A program made the translations under genes and the position numbers. From Marinobacter bryozoorum (GTDB taxonomy: Bacteria; Pseudomonadota; Gammaproteobacteria; Pseudomonadales; Oleiphilaceae), in assembly GCF_023156245.1 (NCBI RefSeq), contig NZ_JAKZAH010000037.1, positions 1 through 36,927 of the forward strand: a stretch of DNA of 36,927 bases, in the 5' to 3' direction. Position 1 is the stretch's first letter, and each line of letters begins with the position of its first letter. Shown here piece by piece: positions 8,507-16,267 of the stretch. The notes beneath the pieces are model-generated. The model made no database searches. It was not told where the DNA came from and saw nothing but the letters and a program-made list of their open reading frames with translations.

Positions 8507-8788
8507 TCAGGCGCCTTCCGTTTCCTCTGCATTCAGCAGCTGAGGCTTTTTCAGCGCCTTCTGGAACAGGTCCTTGTTCTCGGCAATGGCCAGCGCACAG
8601 CGATCCGCGGTCTCTTCGTCCAGGCCTTCCACCTTGCGGGCAAGAAACTCCCGGATTTCCTCGGACAACTCCAGCACCTTGTCACGTGCATCGGCGTCGG
8701 CCTTGTTGGAGAAAAGCAGGGTGTCAGGGTGCTTCAGTGCCATGTCCAGCCCATCCTTATCGGAGAAGTAGACTGCTTGTACCGCCAT
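8507..8788 (-). CDS. yebG: YebG-like DNA-damage-inducible protein
   Basis: This 93-residue acidic protein starts MAVQAVYFSDKDG and contains SNKADADARDKVLELSEEI, which matches the YebG pattern (MAVEVKYV..., KKEADAYDKMLD...). The family is small, cytosolic and LexA-controlled in enterics, and its biochemical role is unknown. Identification is strongly reinforced by a consensus LexA box directly upstream (8821-8836). The ATG follows GCGAGG. The gene converges with the SMR gene, with only 6 bp between stops, so some read-through in both directions is possible. The protein is shorter than E. coli YebG at the C-terminus. Confidence 0.85.
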   Translation of the reverse strand: MAVQAVYFSDKDGLDMALKHPDTLLFSNKADADARDKVLELSEEIREFLARKVEGLDEETADRCALAIAENKDLFQKALKKPQLLNAEETEGA

Positions 8789-8820
8789 GGGAGTGCCTCG
8801 CAGTGATGGTGGGTTAATTG

Positions 8821-8836
8821 CTGTATGAATTTACAG
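8821..8836 (-). promoter_or_regulatory. LexA (SOS) box of yebG
   Basis: The sequence is CTGT-N8-ACAG with an AT-rich core (ATGAATTT), which fits the gammaproteobacterial SOS box. It lies 33 bp before the yebG start codon and just downstream of a -10-like TATAAT on the minus strand (8839-8844). A bound repressor would therefore cover the transcription start. Confidence 0.9.
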
Positions 8837-8838
8837 TA

Positions 8839-8844
8839 ATTATA
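8839..8844 (-). promoter_or_regulatory. -10 element of the yebG promoter
   Basis: The minus strand reads TATAAT here, a perfect -10 hexamer, two bases upstream of the LexA box. No good -35 hexamer is visible at 16-18 bp. Confidence 0.6.
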
Positions 8845-8940
8845 ACGCGAGCACAATGTTTGTGGGAGATGCCAACTTTTATCGTGGGGACAGGTTTCCC
8901 GATCGTTATCACACCAACAGACCAGCCCCTCCCTGTTTGG

Positions 8941-9228
8941 TCAGCCAACGATTACTGTCGGGTTCCCGGCGACGATAGTGCCCCCGTGTTCGGTCTCATC
9001 ACCAACCCGCGCAACGGCCTGGCCGTTGACAAACACCGATGATGATCCCTTGGCTATGGTGTCCCCGGGGCCGCGGCAGACGACCTTGTCGCCCACACGG
9101 GCAGCGGGCATACCCCCGATCACCACGTTGGAGGAGCCGGCCACAATGGGGCCGCCTATATGGTCTTTGTTTCCGGTTTTATCGGGACAGGTGTGGTAAC
9201 AACTGAGCGTTGCGGCGGGCTTGCCCAT
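8941..9228 (-). CDS. PAAR-domain protein
   Basis: This 95-residue protein is made almost only of a PAAR domain. It contains repeated PAAR turns (GGMPAARVGDKVVC and NGQAVARVGDETEHGG) and ends in VAGNPTVIVG. PAAR proteins form the sharp, metal-bound tip on VgrG in type VI secretion systems and may carry effectors. Here there is no toxin extension and no VgrG, Hcp or other secretion gene in the window, so it is an orphan. The ATG is preceded by AGGGAGGAA, a strong ribosome site. A possible -10 (TATACT, minus strand) lies about 50 bp upstream. It may serve a type VI system encoded elsewhere. A function outside secretion cannot be excluded. Confidence 0.88.
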   Translation of the reverse strand: MGKPAATLSCYHTCPDKTGNKDHIGGPIVAGSSNVVIGGMPAARVGDKVVCRGPGDTIAKGSSSVFVNGQAVARVGDETEHGGTIVAGNPTVIVG

Positions 9229-9364
9229 CCTGGGGTTCCTCCCTGAGTCATCCTTGATTGTGTGGCTTTAACAGCGAAAGTATATACCGCTCACAATGGG
9301 GGGCCAATGGCCTGGTTGGCCTTCCAGTCGGGTCAGCGTGATGCTGAAGCGAGACAGGACACGG

Positions 9365-9940
9365 TCACGACCCGGCCATAAGAATATCCTCTACCTGCCT
9401 GGCCAATTCGAAGACGTGTTCATCGTGGGCGCCCAGCTCCGACAGTGCACCGGCCAGTTTCAGCAGGTAGTCGGCATTGGGGCCACTGGGGCCATGGGAG
9501 CGGGCGATCTGGGCGGCCATTTCATCTACCGGGGCTGGCCCCAGGAAGGCAGCGTTGTCCGCACCGGCGACGTAGACCAGGCCTTCGACTGATTCCTCCT
9601 CGTTGAACCTCAGAGACGTGAAGAACCTCAGGTAGCCGTTCTTTTCACGGTGGTCCAGGTGCTCAAAGGTCCGGGGGGATACCCGATAAGCCACGCCCAG
9701 GCAGGTCTCCCCCGGCGACTCCACCAGGGTCACCACCCGGCCAGGCGACTCCGGCGTGCCGCGATGATCATGGGAGCCCTGCCAGAACCGCCGCGTCCAG
9801 CCGTCAATTGATGCAACACGCTGCTCCAGGTACGGAAAGTCCACTTTGTAGATCAGCGAACCATAACCAAACAGCCAGACATCATCGAGATGATCCAGGT
9901 TGTGCCGTTGGCGGTTCAGTGCCGAGGTATCCAGTGCCAT
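9365..9940 (-). CDS. chaC: ChaC-type gamma-glutamylcyclotransferase
   Basis: This 191-residue cytosolic enzyme of the ChaC family cleaves glutathione to 5-oxoproline and Cys-Gly. The substrate loop FGYGSLI lies at residues 24-30. The family signature SHDHRGTPESPGRVVTL occupies about 56-72. The likely catalytic Glu99 lies in HREKNGY. Length and motif order match bacterial ChaC. The ATG follows CCGGAGC. Unlike E. coli, no chaA/chaB genes adjoin it. It is divergent from ogt across a 203-bp gap in which no clear promoter was found. Confidence 0.87.
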   Translation of the reverse strand: MALDTSALNRQRHNLDHLDDVWLFGYGSLIYKVDFPYLEQRVASIDGWTRRFWQGSHDHRGTPESPGRVVTLVESPGETCLGVAYRVSPRTFEHLDHREKNGYLRFFTSLRFNEEESVEGLVYVAGADNAAFLGPAPVDEMAAQIARSHGPSGPNADYLLKLAGALSELGAHDEHVFELARQVEDILMAGS

Positions 9941-10143
9941 GCAACTGCTCCGGAGTGATTGAAAAAGAAGACCGGCTGGACAGCGGGTGAATACCTATTC
10001 TCAACTTCCTTTGCTTGTTACGTCCACCCTGTCCAGGTTCGAAAATGGCCAGACAAACGGGGACCGCAGCGTTAAGCTTGAACCACGGAATACTCCCACG
10101 ACCGCCGATACCAGGGGTATGGCCTCTAACAACGGAGGGAATC

Positions 10144-10644
10144 ATGAATCGTCCAACGAACATTGTCTTATACAGCGAACTGGACTCGCCCATAGGTAGG
10201 CTGTTGATTACCGGTGATGGGGAGGCAATCACCGGACTGTATATGGACCAGCAGGCTACGCGCCCGGTCGCAGGTGACAACTGGGTGCGGGATGACCAGC
10301 ACCTGGATAACGCCAGGTCGCAGCTGTTGGCCTATTTTGAGGGACAATTACAGCAGTTCGACCTGCCCCTGGCCGGGGCCGGCACGCCGTTTCAGCAGCA
10401 GGTGTGGCAGGCCTTGCGGGAAATTCCCTTCGGACACACAGAAACCTATGGTGAGCTGGCCCGGCGGGTAGGCAACGCAAAGGCTTCCCGGGCGGTGGGG
10501 CTGGCCAACGGCCGCAATCCTATCGGAATCATTGTGCCCTGTCACCGGGTCATCGGTGCCAACGGCTCGCTGACCGGCTACGCCGGTGGCATCGAACGCA
10601 AGAAATGGCTGCTGGCCCATGAGCGGGCGCACATGGGCCAGTGA
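10144..10644 (+). CDS. ogt: Methylated-DNA-protein-cysteine methyltransferase (Ogt type)
   Basis: This 166-residue suicide repair protein transfers alkyl groups from O6-alkylguanine or O4-alkylthymine in DNA to its own cysteine. The acceptor is Cys133 in [10 protein letters not shown]. The helix-turn-helix and arginine finger region [17 protein letters not shown] precedes it (about 110-126). There is no Ada-type regulatory domain, and the length fits Ogt. ATG 10144 is chosen because CGGAGGGA lies directly upstream. The frame is open back to 10015, but that part has no family similarity. It converges with the aldo/keto reductase gene, with an 11-bp gap. Confidence 0.93.
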   Translation: MNRPTNIVLYSELDSPIGRLLITGDGEAITGLYMDQQATRPVAGDNWVRDDQHLDNARSQLLAYFEGQLQQFDLPLAGAGTPFQQQVWQALREIPFGHTETYGELARRVGNAKASRAVGLANGRNPIGIIVPCHRVIGANGSLTGYAGGIERKKWLLAHERAHMGQ

Positions 10645-10655
10645 CATCGGAGGGA

Positions 10656-11465
10656 TCAGTCCCAGTCAGGCGCAAAGTCCGGATTGGCGATGCGTTCACC
10701 CCGGTCCAGCTCGTCGATGGCGCGGATTTCCTCGTCACTCAGCCGGATTTTAAGGGCATCCAGGTTTTCCGTCTGGTGCTTGGGCCGGGTGGACGACGGA
10801 ATCGGCACCACACCCCGGGATACACACCAGGCAATGGCGATCTGCGCTGGAGTCACGTGGTGGGCAGCCGCAATCTTCTGAAGGGTCTCATCTTCCATCA
10901 CCTTGCCCACCGCCAGCGGCATATAACCGGTTACCGGGATATTCAGCTGCTGGGCATGTTCCACCACCTTGCGGTTGGCGAGGAAGGGGTGAACTTCCAC
11001 TTGGTTGGTAAAGATCGGAGTATCACCCAGTATGGCCTTGGCCTGATCCATCTGCGCGCAGGTGAAATTGGAGAGGCCAATGTGGTCGGTGAGGCCTTCC
11101 TTCTGAGCCTCTCTCAGTGCCCCGAGGTACTCTTCCATAGGCACTTCGTCATCCGGTGACGGCCAGTGGATCAGGGTCAGGTCCACATGATCGGTTTTCA
11201 GCTGCTGCAGACTGGTTTGCAGGCTGTTGATCAGGTCGCTGCGGTGGTAGCTGTCGAACCAGATCTTGGTGGTGAGGAAAATGTCCCGGCGGGGAATGCC
11301 GCTGGAAGTAATACCGTCGCCCACCTCTGCTTCGTTACGATAGATCTGAGCCGTATCGATATGACGGTAGCCCAGTGACAGGGCACTGCGGACCGCCTCG
11401 CGGGCGTCATCACCTTTCAGCCGAAAGGTTCCCATACCGATAGGTGGTAGTGCATCAAAGGCCAT
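10656..11465 (-). CDS. Aldo/keto reductase (DkgB-like)
   Basis: This 269-residue NADPH-dependent (alpha/beta)8-barrel oxidoreductase has the tetrad Asp37 (HIDTAQIY), Tyr42, Lys67 (LTTKIW) and His100 (LIHWP). The cofactor phosphate loop IPSSTRPKHQTENL lies near the C-terminus. It is most like 2,5-diketo-D-gluconate reductase B, which reduces methylglyoxal and other small carbonyls. ATG 11465 is preceded by AGGAGGA. The frame extends to 11504, but those codons lie upstream of the ribosome site. The CaCA gene ends about 160 bp upstream on the same strand. That gap shows no clear element. Confidence 0.9.
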   Translation of the reverse strand: MAFDALPPIGMGTFRLKGDDAREAVRSALSLGYRHIDTAQIYRNEAEVGDGITSSGIPRRDIFLTTKIWFDSYHRSDLINSLQTSLQQLKTDHVDLTLIHWPSPDDEVPMEEYLGALREAQKEGLTDHIGLSNFTCAQMDQAKAILGDTPIFTNQVEVHPFLANRKVVEHAQQLNIPVTGYMPLAVGKVMEDETLQKIAAAHHVTPAQIAIAWCVSRGVVPIPSSTRPKHQTENLDALKIRLSDEEIRAIDELDRGERIANPDFAPDWD

Positions 11466-11625
11466 AATGTCCTCCTGTCGCGTGGCCCTGACAGAGGCTG
11501 CCAAGGGGCCATGGAAGTGTTGGGAAAGTCACTAACCTACGATGGGGCTGGGCGGTCGGTTCTGCAAGTGACCGGCAAATTCCACAAAGGTTACGCAATG
11601 GCAATGCCAGCGAATACGCCAGCCA

Positions 11626-12660
11626 TCAGCTCAGCAACAGGAACACACCGCCCAGATAAAGCAGCAGGATGGAAACGCTTTCCACGCCGATTCGTCCCGG
11701 ACCCTGACGCTCCCGGCGGATCAGACCCATCATCAGGATGCCGGACATCAGAACGGTCAGCGCCACCCAGAAGCGGGAGTCGTCGCTCATGGCGTGGTAG
11801 ATGGATCCGTCCCGGTAGGCCAGGTCAGAGGCTGCTGTAAACAGGGTGTCAAAGGCGTTGCCGCCGATAATGCCGCCTACGGCAAGGGTGAGCGCGCCCC
11901 GGCGGACAGCCGCCACGGAGGTAACCAGTTCAGGGATGGATGTGCTGATGGCCGTCAGCATGACACCCACGACGGTCTGGCCCAGGCCGGTTTCCCGGGC
12001 GATGGTGGTGGCGGAGGGTTCCAGCGCCCAGCCCGCGAGGCCGAGAATCGCCATAAGCCCGAGGAATTCAGACCATAACCGACCCATGGACGGCATCCGG
12101 GTGGTATCGTCCGGCTGGTCCTCCCTGGTCTCCATGGTCATGGCCGGGCGCCACATGGGGGAGTCGTTGGCGCCCTGCACCAGTTTCAGGCCATACAGGT
12201 AGAAGCCGAACAGCGCCGGTGTGACCGGGTGAATGCCAAAGACCGTCACATCCGGCAGCATCGGTGCCAGCATGATCACGGACAGCAGGCAGATCAGCAG
12301 CCCGTTCTGCATCATGTTGGGGGCAGAAGCGGCGGCGTGTTCCAGGTTCGCACGGCGATAGACCATATCGGCCACCGCCAGGAAGAACGTCTGCACCGCG
12401 ATACCGCCCAGGGCGTTACTTACCGCCAGCTCCGCATGGCCATTCCAGGCCGCGCTCACCGAGAGCACAGAACCACCAAGAGAGGTAGCAGCACCAAGCA
12501 GCACGGCGCCGGCCGCCGCCTCGCCAATGCCGGTACGATCCGCCAGCTGATCCACCACCCCGGTAATCCGGGTGCCGGCAATGGCAATGACCAGCGCACA
12601 AACACCGAAGACAATCAGTGCCTGGGCAAGGCTCCAGTCAGATGGCTCCAGCAGGAACAC
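11626..12660 (-). CDS. CaCA-superfamily sodium/calcium exchanger-like protein
   Basis: This 344-residue inner-membrane antiporter has the two inverted alpha-repeats of the Ca2+:cation superfamily. Repeat 1 (about 46-92) reads AAAGAVLLGAATSLGG. Repeat 2 (about 226-275) reads TVVGVMLTAISTSIPEL. About ten hydrophobic segments are visible, with a loop near 170-190 between halves. Repeat 2 has the normal Pro243-Glu244, but repeat 1 has Gly62-Gly63 where the ion-binding Pro-Glu is expected. The transported ion may therefore differ from calcium. The start is GTG 12660 without an obvious ribosome site, 14 bp after the tautomerase stop, so translational coupling is possible. Confidence 0.78.
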   Translation of the reverse strand: MFLLEPSDWSLAQALIVFGVCALVIAIAGTRITGVVDQLADRTGIGEAAAGAVLLGAATSLGGSVLSVSAAWNGHAELAVSNALGGIAVQTFFLAVADMVYRRANLEHAAASAPNMMQNGLLICLLSVIMLAPMLPDVTVFGIHPVTPALFGFYLYGLKLVQGANDSPMWRPAMTMETREDQPDDTTRMPSMGRLWSEFLGLMAILGLAGWALEPSATTIARETGLGQTVVGVMLTAISTSIPELVTSVAAVRRGALTLAVGGIIGGNAFDTLFTAASDLAYRDGSIYHAMSDDSRFWVALTVLMSGILMMGLIRRERQGPGRIGVESVSILLLYLGGVFLLLS

Positions 12661-12674
12661 CGGCGCAGGTTGCC

Positions 12675-12878
12675 CTATTGGCCGCGCTTGCGTCGCTCAG
12701 TAACTGGCTCGCCACCAATGCCCCAGTTATCCGTATTCACTTCATCGATAACCACCACGGTAGTGGCCGGATTCTTGCCCAGCACATCCTGCAGCAATTT
12801 GGTGGCGCCCTCGATCAGGGCCTTTTTGTCGTCCGCGGAGACGTTCTCGTCGGTGATCTTGATGTTTACGTAGGGCAT
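12675..12878 (-). CDS. 4-oxalocrotonate tautomerase family protein
   Basis: This 67-residue tautomerase-superfamily protein becomes active after Met removal exposes Pro1 as the catalytic base. The fold-typical sequence is present: PYVNIKITDENVSADDKKAL, then VLGKNPATTVVVIDEVNTDNWGIGG. Members isomerise enol and keto acids in aromatic meta-cleavage, but many act on other substrates. No catechol-cleavage genes are nearby, so the substrate is unknown. The start follows TGAGGAAAC. It is probably in one transcript with the CaCA gene downstream. Confidence 0.88.
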   Translation of the reverse strand: MPYVNIKITDENVSADDKKALIEGATKLLQDVLGKNPATTVVVIDEVNTDNWGIGGEPVTERRKRGQ

Positions 12879-12945
12879 GGGCCTGTTTCCTCACAGGGTT
12901 GGTAGATGCCTCATCCTGCCGCTTGATCCGCCGATTGGCAACACA

Positions 12946-14109
12946 TCAACGATCACGGCACAGTGGCAACAGGGCCAGCAGGCCCAGCACCGGTCCGATG
13001 ACCAGCAGCCAGGTAACACTGGTACCGAGAGACTGCCAGAAGCCCGCAGTCAGTTCGATGGCGAACACCGTCAGCAGGAAGCCGATACTGTTCATGATGG
13101 CCAGTGAACTGCCCACCGCGTGGCCGGGAGCCGCTTCCGCTGCGAGGGCAGAAAACTGCGGGGAATCGGCAATAACGGCCATACCCCATACCAGCAACAG
13201 GATCACCGCCAGCCACGTTGGAACGGCCCCGAACCATGGCCACAACAGGCACATCAGACCGGACAACCACAGGGCCCCAAACGCTACCCGGGCACTGCCG
13301 ATCCGGCGGCTGAGCATGCCACCGAGGACACAGCCCAGGGTGCCGGCCGCGATGAAGGCAAAGGCGGTGATTGAAACCATGGTCTGATCGCTCCCCGAAG
13401 GACCCAGGCTTGCGGCCACCAGCAAGGGTGCCAGGGCCCACACCGCATACAGCTCCCACATGTGACCGAAGTACCCCAGGGCCGCCGCGCGAAAGCCGGG
13501 CTCGCGGAACGAGCGAATCACACCACCCCAGTCAAAACGCCCTGTGGCCGGCAGGCCCGGACCATCCCCAAGACGGGAAATCATCAGGCCGGCAGCAATG
13601 GCCAGCACCGAAGACGCCAGCACCACCGGCTGCCAGCCCCAGCCGGGGCTGATGGCCCTCATGAGGTGAGGGAAAGCCGTACCCAGGGTCAGCATGCCCA
13701 CCAGCCAGCCCAGTGCCAGGCCCTTTTTCTCAGGAGCCCAGCCCGCCACCAGCTTCATGCCCACAGGGTAGATACCGGCAAGGCAGAGTCCGGTGGCAAA
13801 CCGCAACGCCAGACCGATTTCCAGGGAGGGGGACAACGCGAACAAGCCGTTGGCCACGGCTCCGGTGACCGCACTGACCAGGAAAATACGGCTTGCCCGC
13901 CAGCGGTCCGCCAGCCCGGACAGGGCGAAGGCAAGGGTGCCGATAATGAACCCCAACTGGACCGAGCCAGTGAGGCGACCCAGGTCTTCCGCGGTTACAC
14001 CCCAGGATTGGGCCAGGCCTGGCATGACGGCGTTGGGCGTGAACCACAGCGAGGTTCCGAAGAACTGGGCGACAACGATCACCCACAGGGCTGTGCGTGT
14101 ATTGGCCAT
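12946..14109 (-). CDS. MFS transporter
   Basis: This major facilitator superfamily inner-membrane carrier has 387 residues and twelve predicted helices. The first helix contains ALWVIVVAQFFGTSLWF. The loop 2-3 motif is degenerate (GLADRWRASR, about 65-74). GLCLAGIYPVGMKLVAGW (helix 4-5 region) is typical of the family. The substrate is unknown. The pattern resembles anion or cyanate/nitrate-type and drug-exporting MFS groups without clear membership. ATG 14109 is chosen because the hydrophobic N-terminus begins there. A TTG at 14172 would add an unlikely polar extension. No strong ribosome site is seen. Confidence 0.8.
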   Translation of the reverse strand: MANTRTALWVIVVAQFFGTSLWFTPNAVMPGLAQSWGVTAEDLGRLTGSVQLGFIIGTLAFALSGLADRWRASRIFLVSAVTGAVANGLFALSPSLEIGLALRFATGLCLAGIYPVGMKLVAGWAPEKKGLALGWLVGMLTLGTAFPHLMRAISPGWGWQPVVLASSVLAIAAGLMISRLGDGPGLPATGRFDWGGVIRSFREPGFRAAALGYFGHMWELYAVWALAPLLVAASLGPSGSDQTMVSITAFAFIAAGTLGCVLGGMLSRRIGSARVAFGALWLSGLMCLLWPWFGAVPTWLAVILLLVWGMAVIADSPQFSALAAEAAPGHAVGSSLAIMNSIGFLLTVFAIELTAGFWQSLGTSVTWLLVIGPVLGLLALLPLCRDR

Positions 14110-14183
14110 GACTGGACAACTCGTCGGTGGCTGAAGCCTTCCGGGTAGACCTGCCGCAGAAAGCTGCCGCAAAGGCGGTTTGT

Positions 14184-14828
14184 TCAGAGCATGTTAACAG
14201 CAATCAGGCCAGCAATGGTCACCGTGTAGACCAGCCCCAGAATGGCCAGCAAACCGTCCAGCGATACCATGGCCAGCCCGAATACCGCGATCGCAAAACC
14301 CGCTGCCGTGGCGGAAAAGGGGATGATTTCCATCAGCGGCATGGCGCAGGCAATGAGCACGCAGACACCACCAAGCAGGTAGCTGCCAGGTGGCCTGACA
14401 ACCCGCACCAGGCGGGGATGCAGCCGCGCGTCGATAAACTCGGCGCCGGGCTCGATAAACCGGATGCCCCTGAGAAGCTTGTTCGTCGGCAGCGAGCGGT
14501 TCATGAGCAGGCCGGGTAGCCAGAACCCACCCTTGCGTACGAGCATCTGGATGGAGATAAAAAGGATCAGCATGCCGCTGAGTGTCGGTACCCCCGGAAT
14601 GCCACTCAAAGGGGAAAACAGCAGGATACCGATAATCATCAGTACCGGCCCGTAGGAGCGGCGCCCCACGGTGTCGATAATGGCACCGAGGGTTACCCTT
14701 GGCCGGCCCGTGGCGGTTTCGGTGATGCGATCGAGGACTTCCTGAAGATTGGCGGGATCGGTCATGGGCTGGGCGTAGCCAACGAATTGGCCGCTGTTTG
14801 TTCCTTCCGTCGCTGCTTGAGATGTCAC
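14184..14828 (-). CDS. ExoD family membrane protein
   Basis: This 214-residue protein matches the ExoD family: LQEVLDRITETATGRPRVTLGAI near the N-terminus, then GRRSYGPVLMIIGILLFSPLSGIPGVPTLSG, followed by several membrane helices and GFAIAVFGLAMVSLDG near the end. ExoD was named from a rhizobial exopolysaccharide and alkaline-sensitivity phenotype. Its biochemical role is unknown. The frame starts at GTG 14828. An in-frame ATG at 14765 (MTDPANLQ) is an alternative that begins right before the conserved region. Neither has a clear ribosome site. It follows the efflux outer-membrane gene by 34 bp on the same strand and may be in the same transcript. Confidence 0.85.
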   Translation of the reverse strand: MTSQAATEGTNSGQFVGYAQPMTDPANLQEVLDRITETATGRPRVTLGAIIDTVGRRSYGPVLMIIGILLFSPLSGIPGVPTLSGMLILFISIQMLVRKGGFWLPGLLMNRSLPTNKLLRGIRFIEPGAEFIDARLHPRLVRVVRPPGSYLLGGVCVLIACAMPLMEIIPFSATAAGFAIAVFGLAMVSLDGLLAILGLVYTVTIAGLIAVNML

Positions 14829-14862
14829 GATACCGGTTCGGCCTCAGTGGGAAAATGAACCC

Positions 14863-16257
14863 TTATTCATCTTTCTGCTCCCAGCCTCCACCGATGGCCT
14901 TGTACAGATGGACGGTCGCCTGCAGTCGGGCCAGGCGCAACTGGACCAGCTGGTCCCGGGTCTGGAACAGGGTTCGCTGGGCGTCCAGCAGGGTCAGCAG
15001 TTCATCACTGCCGGCGCGATAACGCAACTCGGTCAGCTCCAGGGTGCGCTCGGCCCGCTCACTCACTGTCCTTTGCAAGGCCTCCCGGCGTTGACTGGTC
15101 TGCAGGCGATCCAGTGCGTCGTCTGTTTCCTGCAGGGCAGCGAGTATCGCGCTGCGGTAATCCTCCACCAGGGCGCGTCGGCGGGACTCGCTGATGGCGG
15201 CCTGGGCATCCCGAGTCCCTCCATCGAAAAGGTTCTGGGCCAGGTTAAGGGTCCAGCCCAGGGTTTCCACCGGATTGGCCAGGCTCGCCAGGTTTGCGGT
15301 GCTGGCACCAGCATTCAGACCAAGGGACACCGACGGCAGCCAGGCGGCCCTGGCCTGGACCAGGTTGGCATCCGCAGCCTGCAGCTGCGCTTCCGCACTG
15401 GCCAGGTCCGGGCGACGTGTTAGCAGGTCTGACGGCAATCCCGCGTCGACGGCGGGGAGTGCCAGGTCCACCAATGACTGCGCCTCACCAGTAATCTCGA
15501 AACCCAACGGGGACACCCCGATCAGTACGGCCAGGGCAGCGCGGGTCTGTCGGTATTCCAGTGAAACGGGCTCAAGGCTGGCCCGTTGATTGAGCACTTC
15601 AGTCTGCTGGCGCAGCAACTCGGCGCGACTGGCCGCCCCGTTGCGATAGCGAGCGTCCACAATGTCTTCGGTGCGCTCGGCGATGGCCAGGTTCTCCCGG
15701 GCGACCCGCAACTGCTCGTCCAGCGCCATCAGGCGGAACCAGGTGGTGGCGACGCTGCCGGCCAGGGACAGGCGCGCGCTATCGTACTCGAACGCCGTTG
15801 CCTGGTAGCTGGCTTGTGCCTCATTCCTTGAGGCCGCCAGCCGGCCCCAGAGGTCCAGTTCATAACTGACGTTCAGGCTGGCTGAGGTGGATTCGCTGCG
15901 GCTGTTCCCGTCGCCGTTATCGGTGGAGCGTTCGCCCGTACTGCCACTGAGATTCACTGACGGAAACAGGCTGCTGCCGGCCACCTGCACCTGCTGTTCC
16001 GCCTGGAAGACCCGCTCGGCGGTCGCGGCCAGGTCCGGGCTGCGCGCGAAGGCCTGTTCGATCAGGCGATCCAGCTGTGGCGATTCGAAGGCTTGCCACC
16101 ATTGTTCGTCCGGTGCCTGGGCTGACGCGATAACCGGCTCATTCCATTGGTCACCCGCCTGCACGCCGGGTCGCTCAACGGGCGTTGTGGTGGCGCAGCC
16201 CGCGAGGGTAAGGACAAGCCCGGTGACCGATACCGTTTTGATCAATGCATTTACCAT
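14863..16257 (-). CDS. NodT-type outer membrane factor lipoprotein of a tripartite efflux system
   Basis: This 465-residue TolC-like outer membrane channel has a lipoprotein signal LVLTLAGC at residues 13-20, with acylation expected at the Cys. Two outer membrane efflux protein repeats follow. They contain the usual long alpha-helical segments (for example RQQTEVLNQRASLEPVSLEY and RLQTSQRREALQRTVSERAE) and the terminal ELRYRAGSDELLTLLDAQRT motif. ATG 16257 lies 10 bp after the macB stop, with GGGGAA as ribosome site. The frame extends upstream inside macB, but that part lacks a signal sequence. It completes the MacA-MacB-channel exporter encoded just upstream. Confidence 0.9.
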   Translation of the reverse strand: MVNALIKTVSVTGLVLTLAGCATTTPVERPGVQAGDQWNEPVIASAQAPDEQWWQAFESPQLDRLIEQAFARSPDLAATAERVFQAEQQVQVAGSSLFPSVNLSGSTGERSTDNGDGNSRSESTSASLNVSYELDLWGRLAASRNEAQASYQATAFEYDSARLSLAGSVATTWFRLMALDEQLRVARENLAIAERTEDIVDARYRNGAASRAELLRQQTEVLNQRASLEPVSLEYRQTRAALAVLIGVSPLGFEITGEAQSLVDLALPAVDAGLPSDLLTRRPDLASAEAQLQAADANLVQARAAWLPSVSLGLNAGASTANLASLANPVETLGWTLNLAQNLFDGGTRDAQAAISESRRRALVEDYRSAILAALQETDDALDRLQTSQRREALQRTVSERAERTLELTELRYRAGSDELLTLLDAQRTLFQTRDQLVQLRLARLQATVHLYKAIGGGWEQKDE

Positions 16258-16267
16258 CCAGGTTCCC

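Noticed and set aside
9287..9296. TTGTGAGCGG on the minus strand, identical to part of the lac operator
   Set aside because: Only a single short half-site, with no inverted partner and no LacI-type regulator nearby. Treated as coincidence.
9302..9321. GGCCAA/TTGGCC inverted repeat between chaC and the PAAR gene
   Set aside because: No T run on either strand and a short stem. Not enough to call a terminator or operator.
10015..10143. N-terminal extension of Ogt
   Set aside because: The extension lacks similarity to the family, and a strong ribosome site lies directly before ATG 10144.
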